NCBI GenBank assembly: GCA_001799995.1
Contig: MGUK01000094.1
Span: 1 to 64,000 of the forward strand
DNA: 64,000 nt
Source of the DNA: Elusimicrobia bacterium GWF2_62_30
Lineage (GTDB): Bacteria > Elusimicrobiota > Elusimicrobia > Elusimicrobiales > UBA9959
Reading direction: 5' to 3'
Shown here piece by piece: positions 52,501 to 59,083 of the stretch. The position numbers were made by a program, and so were the translations under genes. Under the pieces are notes generated by a model. That model was not told the origin of the DNA. It was given only the letters and a program-made list of their open reading frames with translations, and made no database searches. Within the stretch, counting starts at the first letter, position 1; each line of letters starts with the position of its first letter.

Positions 52501-53114
52501 AAGGCATAGTGCCGGGGGCCCCCGCTACAGGCAGTTACTGGAGTTCTAATGAATCGAACGCCAGTTGGGCCTATTACGTGGATTTTACGGGCGGCGGTGC
52601 TACTCAGGTCGCCAAGGGGAACTCGTATAATGTGCGCTGCGTGCGGGCCGCCCCGGCGGCGCCCGCGGGCCGCTCCCGCCACGCGGACTACGTGCGGGAC
52701 GGCGCCTATCTGGCCAGCACGCAGACCTTCACGGGGAGCAATACTTTCGCCGCTCTCGACGTGAGGGGGCCCGCCAAGGTGCGCCGGCACCTGGCCGAGG
52801 CCAACGGCGCCACGCGCAACATCACCGGCGACGACCTGGGCAAGACCATTGTCTTCAACAGCGGTTCCCCGGCTACCTTTACCCTGATAGCCGGCACGGC
52901 CCAGGATCTTGGCGCCACTATAACCTTCGTAAAGCTGGGTACCGGCAAGCTCACCATCCAGGCCTCCGGCGGTGAATATATCGGCGCGTCGACTTCGGGC
53001 GGCACCATTTACAACGACGCCGTTTCCCCGGCCGACGCCTCGGTCACGCTGCAGCTGGTCGAGACCGGCAAGTGGGTGATAATCTCGGGGCAAGGAGTGT
53101 GGATAGCTACGTAA
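43590..53114 (+). CDS. Giant tail-fibre/adhesin-like surface protein with DUF1566 domain
   Basis: 3174 aa. Signal peptide (KLLLSIFSMLLAASAAAA), then an N-terminal domain (VMTYQGRLKEGNLPVTDV to RLTFVPYAVYAATAAYV). The long stalk has three copies of ISVSTNVYIVGFSSAARYYG. Seven copies of a module built on VGIGTxxPxxxLDVVST-YAQIWRxxxGVxVATMTAxG lie near residues 1278, 1600, 1729, 2092, 2413, 2627 and 2839. A YadA/Hep_Hag-like head region occupies ~1395-1535. Three TYGIYI...APYALYS modules occur late. A DUF1566 (Lcl C-terminal, C-type-lectin-like) domain lies at ~2870-3022 with DDWYLPSKEELQQLHSVKG and YWSSNES, before a ~150-residue beta end. It is probably a fibrous, perhaps trimeric, adhesin. No phage genes accompany it. 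Confidence 0.82.
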   Translation: MKKLLLSIFSMLLAASAAAAEPVMTYQGRLKEGNLPVTDVRYFTFTFCLNGDSDCNPVSPTAYPFNVENGLFKSTFTVPAIDLSAGEWFLKVGVGPDAGSVVALSPVERLTFVPYAVYAATAAYVAGAVRKTGDVMNGQLTVLSTITVAGSEFSVGGTAFVVTAGKAGVGTLTPDTLFTVKGGSLTIAGTDAALVLEDAARVITPDANAATGAGISVSTNVYIVGFSSAARYYGDGSQLYGVSASGFSGVLPIASGGTNATSSDNARANLQAVYKGGDVMSGQLTIASTLSIVAPVTEASALRVSTSEDVPLLYVSTGGFVGLGTSAPSMELNLYGNTPGIRFATPSTQNQISDGFVVGISNSNGDAYLWNNEGSPINFGTSDTRRAYIAQNGNVSIGDDTTPDANLEVIGTLMLSGSAGGDGDRLVVDASGKVGVGTAAPVTKFEVANGSITVSGTGAALILSDDTRTIAPNFTVETGAGISVSTNVYIVGFSSASRYFGDGSALTNVSANGLFPGAYAIDITGNAATATALAANGANCAALSFPLGVNASGGVEGCSTSISGNAGTATTATNVTGIVAVANGGTNSAAALSGNTIMITDGTSIIQGSAGTTSTVLHGNAAGAPTYSAVALTSDVSGILPAANGGTESAYVKFDGPGSSEKTFTLPDLNAGILTDVVTVTVPQGGTGAATFTSNGVVYGNAAGALQVTAAGTAGYVLTAANAAAPTWTQATNANTPNTIVQRDASGNFSAGTITATNFTGALTGNADTATTATTAGGAPPTGAAGGALSGTYPNPALADNASYPVATGVGNGLKFWSGSDTYKISMGNTSEYQYGTVTDYSIKTAMGGAAGRGFTWGQTGSAPVASLNVNDGVFQTSGTVIAPRFSGTLEVYSGVVVSSEANVGVRVSSNVYIVGYSSAAMYYGDGSGLAGVITSTAAILVSTGAIDADLQAYKATVQASTAALDSSVVHMSGTESVGGIKSFASAMVAGDAFSVGGSTFVVQNGLVGIGGSSPEAMLQIAPPVSQRKILVLKNFDDLDNTYIEFRDGSDDVLGSFSSNYGYSVGAGLGYGAGNNSLSHSGNTSIDQLTVDASAALTANLIRAKVNTADKFTVDKNGDIPTVRNITQSGVFVSNGIGASSFASSVTVGGYGIFNSTVQMTEGNLKYGAGTPGQVMKSAGDGYVYWGMDNSGAVGLLGTPYRIRMENDLGDSLVDSKLLQNSVGTNITLIDNSSLTVTGAFNVAGSTLVVYQGTVGIGTATPQAALDVVSTGTSVNDYAQVWRDSQGVIRATMTANGVLYADGTGIRNVLAADPDKLPLAGGVLGGALTVNGSSITINADAGLVYAFATKGVLISTMGAIQTTGPGSVGVTGDPRGALAVDLQATRYNTAEAATGDHAVITGGGANTGGGSYSFIGGGNANSNSNGYTVVAGGNNNSAGGYIATVGGGSGNSASGDEATISGGMGNTASGQYAFVGGGYNNLASQNHGAIAGGWNNTATGGDAFVGGGGYNSAPGSYSMVPGGSTNTAKGDFSFAAGLYSSSTANGSFTWADSEGVEVVNGSVDRTVFKNRGGFMITDATGNLPDNAAMLEVISTGTTSAYYAQIWRNSTGVAMATMTAEGRLYAAVSGDGLGNHVATTTLLMQNFPITGATSINAKSLAIGDGVAQGESVSMLVRPLAASYEYVLFVTTGYHPNDPTMVVSSAGFTGLGTKNPAARLDVVSTGTTINEYAQIWRSSEGTIQASMTATGRLYAAVTGDNLGNHNATQNLQMNWHDIQTVSNIASTGTISAARVNVLETDYDGYSYALRVATAADTYAMVVTTNGYVGLGTGAPLGQLHLQASSMTAQLILINNGSDTNAYQINGGKSRGDAGVVQTGDELLSIGFYGRDNNADLQTGGYSQGAVIRGLVDGAVSAGKMPGRLEFMTTPSEGNRALTRLTIDSAGRIGIGTTTPGDFLTVLSTSSNDGMDSFTLRMISSADADDAMSVNGIRSRGTRESQQNVGNGDTLFSLGAGGRNNLSSDIHPAAAIIAFKVDGTPAQSANDMPGRIEFMTTADNGIEPVTRLVIKNDGAVGISTNIPQAMLDIVSTAAYSQIWRNSSGVIVASMTAEGQLTASVRTSTVSAYALNISTGFGPILTVSSSGVIVGGLEHSTASFMTVNSIARNENSGLEDITVGLQSYISASGTDNKDTAVAGNFEAELDGTSQIATLGGLRVAVKSDGTSSVSEAAGLYVDAFQLEGAVDNIYGLYIGTLTSAAHDEAYAIFSQDPGAMSYFAGPIAIGTDNVKGMLTVLSTNTSNDVAMEIIQIGGDGAAGLEAIKAKGTPSAPQAVGLNDNIFSLVASGYNGTEPKPATGIDSLVDGTPGTYMPGRLEFRTNDGQQDEPVARMVIKSDGKVGISTGLPQAMLDIVSTGTYAQIWRNAQGVAVATMTAAGELFASVNTSSITAYALTVSTGSGYILAVTTNGVAIGDIYYSTGSLLRVYGYARNANAAIEDINLGVDSVIRSKNTGPEDILASGDFQTEIDNSGQAKLAVGVHSGVRLNSAAVVDQVIGLMLSSFENSGTIGETYGIYIDTLTHGTQTQAPYALYSRDPYARTFFAGGVGIATSTPRAALDVRSSTATAGSPVQIWRDSTGLAVATMTVEGSMLANAARFKGSLTDPREFLISTWGAAGIGDFTDVNVDTVAVLTLSAKLAAVNMSGDKGGVVALYAQAASRKNAAYTGGMVLGANFEASLHDQDNIADLVAIRAQLRKEGTISGAVATRAVGLLIDDMYAYSGGGTLTDTYGIYIAKQSSSPVVQTNAPYALYSDDPAARTYFAGNVGIGTAAPAAQLDIVAAGSYAQIWRNAAGVPVATMTAAGVLESSNSLTVGGEHGGGRIFWVDPTGAQALVMAPTDLSGAWAPSATEAIGAVKTGKFAGSANTIIISTTYGPGTYAARRCEDHYVTGVDGAYYDDWYLPSKEELQQLHSVKGIVPGAPATGSYWSSNESNASWAYYVDFTGGGATQVAKGNSYNVRCVRAAPAAPAGRSRHADYVRDGAYLASTQTFTGSNTFAALDVRGPAKVRRHLAEANGATRNITGDDLGKTIVFNSGSPATFTLIAGTAQDLGATITFVKLGTGKLTIQASGGEYIGASTSGGTIYNDAVSPADASVTLQLVETGKWVIISGQGVWIAT
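47776..48200 (+). repeat. YadA/Hep_Hag-like head repeats inside the giant gene
   Basis: About nine degenerate units of ~14-16 residues, each with a Gly-rich turn: VVAGGNNNSAGGYIATVGGG, then GNSASGDEATISGG and GNTASGQYAFVGGG. The pattern matches trimeric autotransporter head repeats, though no YadA anchor domain follows. Confidence 0.7.
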
Positions 53115-53126
53115 GCCTTGTACACT

Positions 53127-53774
53127 ATGATTAAGAGATCAACGGGCCTGGCCCTTCTGTGCATCTTGTCCGCCTTCTGCGCCGGCAGCGTCGGCGCGGT
53201 GGCGGTTTCCACTTATACTTCCTCCGCCTGCGGCTTCAAAGATACCGGGCTGAGGGCGTGTTACGATGCTACCGCTATTCTGGGTTCCTGTCCCGGCCTC
53301 GGTCAGTCTTTGTATGGGCAGGACGGCAACTTCGCTTCTACGGCGAAGGACGCTTCCTATACCATACGCAATCCGGTGGCGGTCTCCTCGGTGACGGTGG
53401 ACAACCGCACCGGCCTGACCTGGGTAACCAACCCGGTGGACGCCGAAATCGACGGGACATATTTATGGGATACAGCCCTGGGCGTCTGCGAAGGCCTTAC
53501 CTATGCCGGCTACGACGACTGGCGCCTGCCCAAGATCAGGGAATTGCTGAGTATAGTGGACTTCACGGCCGGGGCGGCGCCGCTGATAAATACCGACTTT
53601 TTCCTTAATAACGCTTCCGGGATGTATTGGTCGTCCACGTCGAACGCGGTAGGCAGCGGCTACCCGGTAAATGCCTGGTACGTGGATTTCAGCGGGGGAA
53701 GCACGCTGGCGCGGGCGAACATGCCGAAAGCCAGCACCAGTAATTATATCCGGTGCGTGCGCGGGGGGCCCTGA
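53127..53774 (+). CDS. Exported DUF1566 protein 1
   Basis: About 215 aa from ATG 53127, 12 bp after the giant gene. Signal peptide (GLALLCILSAFCAGSVGA). The rest is one DUF1566/Lcl-like domain: VDNRTGLTWVTNPVD, the signature YDDWRLPKIRELLSIVDF, then GMYWSSTSNAVGSG and NYIRCVRGG. This fold is known as a sugar/glycosaminoglycan-binding module in the Legionella adhesin Lcl. Position and domain suggest it works with the giant protein, perhaps as a subunit or tip; that is inference. Confidence 0.82.
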   Translation: MIKRSTGLALLCILSAFCAGSVGAVAVSTYTSSACGFKDTGLRACYDATAILGSCPGLGQSLYGQDGNFASTAKDASYTIRNPVAVSSVTVDNRTGLTWVTNPVDAEIDGTYLWDTALGVCEGLTYAGYDDWRLPKIRELLSIVDFTAGAAPLINTDFFLNNASGMYWSSTSNAVGSGYPVNAWYVDFSGGSTLARANMPKASTSNYIRCVRGGP

Positions 53775-53790
53775 GCCCGGGTATATGTAT

Positions 53791-54393
53791 ATGAAGAACA
53801 TTGTTTTTGCCGCGATAATTTCCTGCGCTCTGCCGGCCGCCGCCGCAGCCGCCGACCTGGCTACATATTCATTCGGGTCGGGCGCCAACTGTCACGGCGT
53901 CTGGAAGCTGCCGGATTCTTCCACCGGGACGATAAGCTTTACCGGCACTTTCGGAGAGGACGCGGACTACAACCCCGCCGCCACCCATCCAAGCTATACG
54001 GTGATGTATATCTCCGGGTCTTCGGTTACCGTGGATAACGTTACCGGGCTGATGTGGCTTACGGATCCTACGCTGGAAGGGCTCACGACCTACACCTGGG
54101 AAAACGCCCTTGCCGCCTGCGCTGTTTCCATTAACATGGTAAACGTCGCCGGTTACAATAACTGGCGGCTGCCTACGGTCAGGGAAATGGCGACCATCGT
54201 AGATTATGGCAAGAACGTGTCCGACGCGGTGAATACGGCGGCGTTCTACAATACGGGGGGCGCCAATGTCTGGACGTCCACAACGTACGCCGGCGATCCG
54301 ACCACGGCCTGGCTGGTAGCTTTATATGACGGTTACGTCGGGAAAGCGGCAAAGACCCTGTCATACCGCGTCCGCTGCGTGCGCGGGCCGTAG
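53791..54393 (+). CDS. Exported DUF1566 protein 2
   Basis: About 200 aa; ATG 53791 chosen (ATG 53785 gives two more residues). The frame is open further upstream only inside the preceding gene. Signal peptide (KNIVFAAIISCALPAAAAAA), then a DUF1566 domain: SSVTVDNVTGLMWLTDP, NNWRLPTVREMATIVDY, WTSTTYAGDPTTAWLVAL, LSYRVRCVRG. It is the third DUF1566 module in a row and 16 bp after the previous gene. Sequence similarity between the modules is limited to the signature positions, so they are old duplicates. Confidence 0.82.
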   Translation: MKNIVFAAIISCALPAAAAAADLATYSFGSGANCHGVWKLPDSSTGTISFTGTFGEDADYNPAATHPSYTVMYISGSSVTVDNVTGLMWLTDPTLEGLTTYTWENALAACAVSINMVNVAGYNNWRLPTVREMATIVDYGKNVSDAVNTAAFYNTGGANVWTSTTYAGDPTTAWLVALYDGYVGKAAKTLSYRVRCVRGP

Positions 54394-54416
54394 AGAGCAG
54401 GCGGCGGTTAATTTTG

Positions 54417-57400
54417 ATGAAAACATTGCGTGTTGCGGCCGTTGCGGTGCTGTGCCTGCTCCTCGCGCAGGCGGCGGCGGCTGACGAAAAAAATGGAGCG
54501 GGGGGACTTACCGTGCTGGGCGACGGCATGGAGTTCTCTGCCGCCTCGCTGGGCCTGACGGACGGCGCCGCTACGCCTCAGATCATAGACGGGGCCATTG
54601 CCGGCGTGGCTTACAGTTCCTCCTCCGCAGGCGCCGCTCAACTGGAATCCGGTTTCTATTCGAAGATGGTCTCGCTGCCCGGCACTTTCGATTATTCCGG
54701 CGCCTCCGCCAGCAGCTTTACGCTCAACTGGACCGCCGCGAACCCGCTTGGTACCAGCTACGACGTTATCTCTTCTTCCTGGAACAACGTCGAGCCTTAC
54801 ATGGTTTTCTATTCCACTACCGGCACGGAGGCGCCGATACAGGACCTTTATCCCAATACCAGCTATTATAATTTCATACTGGCCAACTACATGGACGGCG
54901 ATTATGCCGGCTATAGCTCAAACATCGGAGTTACGCAGGCGGCGGCGGTCTCTTCCGGTACTTTCCGCTTCGAAGACTCGGGACATAACGCCCTGAACAT
55001 GTCCTTTACGGCTTTCGCCAACCCGGCGCCCGTGGAGGGGGAGCCCTGGACCCAGCCGCTGTCCCTGCCGGCCACCAGCTACGGCCTGGCCACGGTCATC
55101 TACGGCTCCCACGTCTTCGTCTCCGGCGGCTACACCGGCATCTACGCTTCCAGCGCGGTGTACAGGGCTGAGATCACGGACTCCGGGCCGGGCGCCTGGC
55201 AGCCGGCGGGTTTCATGCCGGAGGGCCTGTACGGGCACCAGCTGGTGACGGCGCGCGGCCGGCTTTACGTCGTGGGCGGCCACAGCCAGGGCGCGATACG
55301 CGCCAAGGTCTGGTCGGCGGACATCTCCTCCACAGGCGTGCTGGCGGCCTGGGAGTCGGAACGGGACCTGAACATGCCCGTATACTTCCACGCGGCCGCG
55401 GTGACCGGAGACTGGCTGCAGGTCTCCGGCGGCTATACAACCGGGTTGCCGGCCTGGACCATACAGTCCGCCCAGTTCGACGGAGTCGGGAGTCTCGGGC
55501 CCTGGGATTCCGCCACAAATCATCTGCCGGAACCGCGTTATGCGCACAGCATGACCCTGGTCGGAGGCCGCCTTTACGTGGCCGGGGGCCGCGACAGCGT
55601 GGCGGCCCGGAGCAATGTCTGGGTGTTCGAACTGGAGCCGGACGGGGAGCTCTCCGGGGCGAATTATACCTATACCCCGCTGCCGGCCCCGCGTTACGGC
55701 CACACGGCGATAGCCGCGGCCAATTCGCTCTATATCATCGGCGGCAACAACGGCTCCGCTGCGCAGAGCTCCGTTTTTGTCAGTACTGTTTCCGCGGCTG
55801 TTACGGCCAATGCCCCGTGGGCGGGTTACCCGCCCTCCGGCCTTGCGGCTACCCAGTTCGCGTCGGGCGTTTCCCTGGGCGGCTCGCTTTTCGTGCTGGG
55901 CGGTTCCAACGGGACTTCCGCGCGGAGCGCCATCTATACTTCCCGGCCCGGAGGGACGGGCTATTTCGTGCAGGTCTCTTCCGACCCGGCTTTCGCGGTG
56001 GACGTGCATTCTTCGGGCTGGATAAGGGATTACAGGTGGAATTTCTCGGGCCTTGCCCCGGCCGTGCTCTATTACGCGCGCGCCAGGTCCGCCAACCGGC
56101 TGGGGCTGGCGACCGCGTTCTCGGAATCGGCTTCGGCCGTGACCTACGCGGCTATCCCCGGCACCGCGGCCTGGACAAACATCTACGTTACCACCGCCAC
56201 GGCCCACTGGCTGCAGGCCGGCAACCCGGACGGGACGCTGTATGAAGTGCAATGCTCCACGGCCGCGGACTATTCGGGGACCGTGCCATCCGCCAGCGGC
56301 GTGACCGGGTTCCAGGCGGAGGTCTATCCCCTGCTGCCCAATTCCACTTATTATGCCCGGGTCAGGGTACAGGATTCAGCCTCGGGTGCCTCCCGCTACA
56401 TAGACCTGCCGCAGTTCAAGACCGGCTTCGACGCGGCGCTGGATTCGACCGACCCGGCCATCCGCGACGAGATGGAACCTAACGCCGACCCGGTCTGGCG
56501 CAGCACGAACGTGCCGGTGTACAAGTACCGGTTCGACGACGCGCAGGCCAACGATTCCGGCGTCTCCTATTTCGAGGTGATGGCTGCTACCGATACCGGG
56601 GGGCTTACCGGGATAGTACACGCCTGGACGCAGGTGGCCGGCGGCATAAACCAGGCCCATTACGAACAGGACTGGGCCCTGCCCTGGGGCGTCTGGGACA
56701 GCCTGAAGGAGGGGGCCTCCAATTATATTTCCGTCAGGGTAACGGACAACGCCGGCCGCGGCGCCATTTCCATCGACGCCTTCTCGGTGCTTAAGGATAC
56801 CACGCCGCCGCAGCTCGAAGTGTCTTACAGCACGCCGGCGGCCTGGTACATAACCTACCCGGGCGATATCGACGGGCTGCACTTCACGGACGGCCCTTCG
56901 GGCCTGTTCCGCCTGCAGTACAGCGTCAGCGACAAGAGCAACCTGGCCGCCGCCGACGTGATAGGCTGGACCGAGATCTCGACGCAGACCATGACGGCGA
57001 ACGCGACCTTCTACGACCCGGTCATTGTCTATAACTTCGACCAGCTCGCCAACGGCGTTTCCAATTATTTCAGCCTGCGCGCCTGCGACGTGGCGGGCTC
57101 CACCTATACGCGCGTCGCCGCCTTCGCGATAGCCAAGAACGTGGCCGGGCCGGTGGTGTCCATCAGCACGCCGGGTTACACCCCGGCGTATCTCTCGACG
57201 TTCACCTATGTTTCGGGCAACAGCCAGCCCACCAACAATAATGACGTGCTGGGCACCGAGGTGTCGATCAGGGACCTGACCGGCGGTAATTACTACGACG
57301 GGACCGGCTTCCTGGCGGGAACGCGCGTCTGGTTCGACGCGCAGGACGCCGCCAGCACGTTCACGTATGCTTTCGCCGGGATAGGGCTGGTGAGCGGCCG

Positions 57401-59030
57401 GCAGTACCAGCTGGCGGCCCGTTCTTCGGATACGGCCGGCGATTATTCGCAGGCCTTCGCCACCTATACTTTCCGCTTCGACACGGACGCGCCCGTGGCG
57501 CAGATCACCTCTCCTCTCGACGGGGAAACCTTCTCCGGCTCTTCCATCTCCGGCACGGCGGACGACGTTTCCGGCATAGGTTCCGTGGAGATAGCCCTGA
57601 AGCGGCTCTCGGATGCGGCCTGGTGGAACGGCAGCTCGTGGGCCGCCTCCACCACCGCGGTGACCGCCGGCAATTCCGGCACGTGGGGCTGGAGCTTCCC
57701 GCCTTACCTGCGCGACACCCTCGCGCACGGCGGCCAGTATTACGCCACGGCCCGCGCCGCGGACAGGACCGCCCCGGCCAATACCGGGAACTTCTTCGTT
57801 TACGGCGCGACGTTCACCTATGCCGACATAACCGTCCCGCCGCAGACCCTGGCGCTGACGGCTTCGGACGGCGGCCGGGTGGGCACGGTGCGGCTCACCT
57901 GGCTGGCTTCGGGCGATAACGGTTATACGTCCGGCTACCTGGTAGCCGGCACGTTCAAGATAGCCTACTCGACGTACAGCGGGGCGGACCTGTCCACCGC
58001 TTCCGCCCAGGTGACCATTACCACCACCGTCGTCACCGCCGGGACCACTCAGCACTATATAGTGGACGGCCTCGTGCCCGGGGCCTCCTATTATTTCAGG
58101 CTCTGGACGGCCGACGACGTGCCGAACTGGTCCGCGGCCTCGCCGGAAGGCGTCGGCGAGGCCAGCCTGCTCAATTCCGGCGCGCTGACCGGCAGCGTGT
58201 ACGACGCTTCCACCCAGCCCGTCACGGGCGTGCTGGTGGAGGCGCTGGGGCTCACGGGCGCGGTGGAGGGGAGCGACTTTACCGACGTGTTCGGCGCCTA
58301 TTCCCTGTCCGCGCTGGAGTCCCCGGTGCTGACGGTAAGGGCGGTCTGGGCCGCGCAGGACATTGAGAGTTCCGTTTCCAAGGACGAGGTCCCCAACGGC
58401 GCCGGGGGAGTGGATTTCAGGCTGAGCGTAACCTACCAGCTGGCCGCCATTTCCGGCGTGATCCCGGCGGGCTACCTGCCCCGCGGCCTGTCGTTCGGGG
58501 CCGGGCGCAGTTACAGCACCCGGGCCGTGCGCCCGGAAGCTGCTTCCCGGCCTTTCGCCGAGATCTACCGCAGGGGCCGGTGCATAGGCGTGGCCTATAC
58601 GGACGCCGCCGGCTCTTTCGAAGTGCCCAACCTGCTGCCGGGCACCTATTCTATCCGGGTCTACAACGGCTCCGATTACAGCCTGATGCGGACGGTGACG
58701 CTGCGCCCCGGCGAGCGGCTGATCTTTACCCCCGAGTGGGAACTGCTCAACAAGGACAAGGTGTACGCCTATCCGAACCCGGCCGGGGCGGTGGTGCATT
58801 TCCACTTCGAGACCCTCCCGGCTAACGCCGAGGCGCAGGTGGAGGTGTTCGACATAACCGGCAGGCTGATAAAGACGCTGCGGGACATTACGCCCGACGC
58901 GCCCGGCCGCAAGCTGACCTGGAATATTTCCCGCGACAGCGTGGCTTCGGGCGTGTATCTCTATATCCTGCGCGTCAGGTCCGGCAGCGCGGTCAAGAGC
59001 GTGGTGAAGAAATTCGCGGTGATAAGGTAG
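54417..59030 (+). CDS. Large exported kelch/FN3 protein with T9SS-like C-terminal domain, copy B
   Basis: 1537 aa from ATG 54417. Signal peptide (VAAVAVLCLLLAQAAAA). A FN3-like unit, then a kelch-type propeller (~215-510: LYVVGGHSQGAIRAKVWSAD, LYVAGGRDSVAARSNVWVFE, LYIIGGNNGSAAQSSVFVST, LFVLGGSNGTSARSAIYTS). More FN3 and Ig-like domains follow, then regulatory-like domains (GALTGSVYDASTQPVTGVLV), and a C-terminal domain YAYPNPAGAVVHFHFETL to KKFAVIR. From the WWNGSSWAAS segment onward it parallels copy A at 36227, including an identical KKFAVIR end. Presumably a secreted surface protein using the same route. Confidence 0.82.
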   Translation: MKTLRVAAVAVLCLLLAQAAAADEKNGAGGLTVLGDGMEFSAASLGLTDGAATPQIIDGAIAGVAYSSSSAGAAQLESGFYSKMVSLPGTFDYSGASASSFTLNWTAANPLGTSYDVISSSWNNVEPYMVFYSTTGTEAPIQDLYPNTSYYNFILANYMDGDYAGYSSNIGVTQAAAVSSGTFRFEDSGHNALNMSFTAFANPAPVEGEPWTQPLSLPATSYGLATVIYGSHVFVSGGYTGIYASSAVYRAEITDSGPGAWQPAGFMPEGLYGHQLVTARGRLYVVGGHSQGAIRAKVWSADISSTGVLAAWESERDLNMPVYFHAAAVTGDWLQVSGGYTTGLPAWTIQSAQFDGVGSLGPWDSATNHLPEPRYAHSMTLVGGRLYVAGGRDSVAARSNVWVFELEPDGELSGANYTYTPLPAPRYGHTAIAAANSLYIIGGNNGSAAQSSVFVSTVSAAVTANAPWAGYPPSGLAATQFASGVSLGGSLFVLGGSNGTSARSAIYTSRPGGTGYFVQVSSDPAFAVDVHSSGWIRDYRWNFSGLAPAVLYYARARSANRLGLATAFSESASAVTYAAIPGTAAWTNIYVTTATAHWLQAGNPDGTLYEVQCSTAADYSGTVPSASGVTGFQAEVYPLLPNSTYYARVRVQDSASGASRYIDLPQFKTGFDAALDSTDPAIRDEMEPNADPVWRSTNVPVYKYRFDDAQANDSGVSYFEVMAATDTGGLTGIVHAWTQVAGGINQAHYEQDWALPWGVWDSLKEGASNYISVRVTDNAGRGAISIDAFSVLKDTTPPQLEVSYSTPAAWYITYPGDIDGLHFTDGPSGLFRLQYSVSDKSNLAAADVIGWTEISTQTMTANATFYDPVIVYNFDQLANGVSNYFSLRACDVAGSTYTRVAAFAIAKNVAGPVVSISTPGYTPAYLSTFTYVSGNSQPTNNNDVLGTEVSIRDLTGGNYYDGTGFLAGTRVWFDAQDAASTFTYAFAGIGLVSGRQYQLAARSSDTAGDYSQAFATYTFRFDTDAPVAQITSPLDGETFSGSSISGTADDVSGIGSVEIALKRLSDAAWWNGSSWAASTTAVTAGNSGTWGWSFPPYLRDTLAHGGQYYATARAADRTAPANTGNFFVYGATFTYADITVPPQTLALTASDGGRVGTVRLTWLASGDNGYTSGYLVAGTFKIAYSTYSGADLSTASAQVTITTTVVTAGTTQHYIVDGLVPGASYYFRLWTADDVPNWSAASPEGVGEASLLNSGALTGSVYDASTQPVTGVLVEALGLTGAVEGSDFTDVFGAYSLSALESPVLTVRAVWAAQDIESSVSKDEVPNGAGGVDFRLSVTYQLAAISGVIPAGYLPRGLSFGAGRSYSTRAVRPEAASRPFAEIYRRGRCIGVAYTDAAGSFEVPNLLPGTYSIRVYNGSDYSLMRTVTLRPGERLIFTPEWELLNKDKVYAYPNPAGAVVHFHFETLPANAEAQVEVFDITGRLIKTLRDITPDAPGRKLTWNISRDSVASGVYLYILRVRSGSAVKSVVKKFAVIR

Positions 59031-59083
59031 GACTGGTAGAGGCGGCAAGCCAAAAATACATATAATTGGAACTCATCTTGAAT

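Noticed and set aside
43590-53114. Giant gene as a prophage tail fibre
   Set aside because: It has its own signal peptide, sits among exported proteins, and no capsid, portal, integrase or lysis gene is nearby.
52200-54393. DUF1566 proteins as targets of a diversity-generating retroelement
   Set aside because: The lectin-like fold would fit, but no reverse transcriptase, template repeat or clear adenine-biased variable region is visible.
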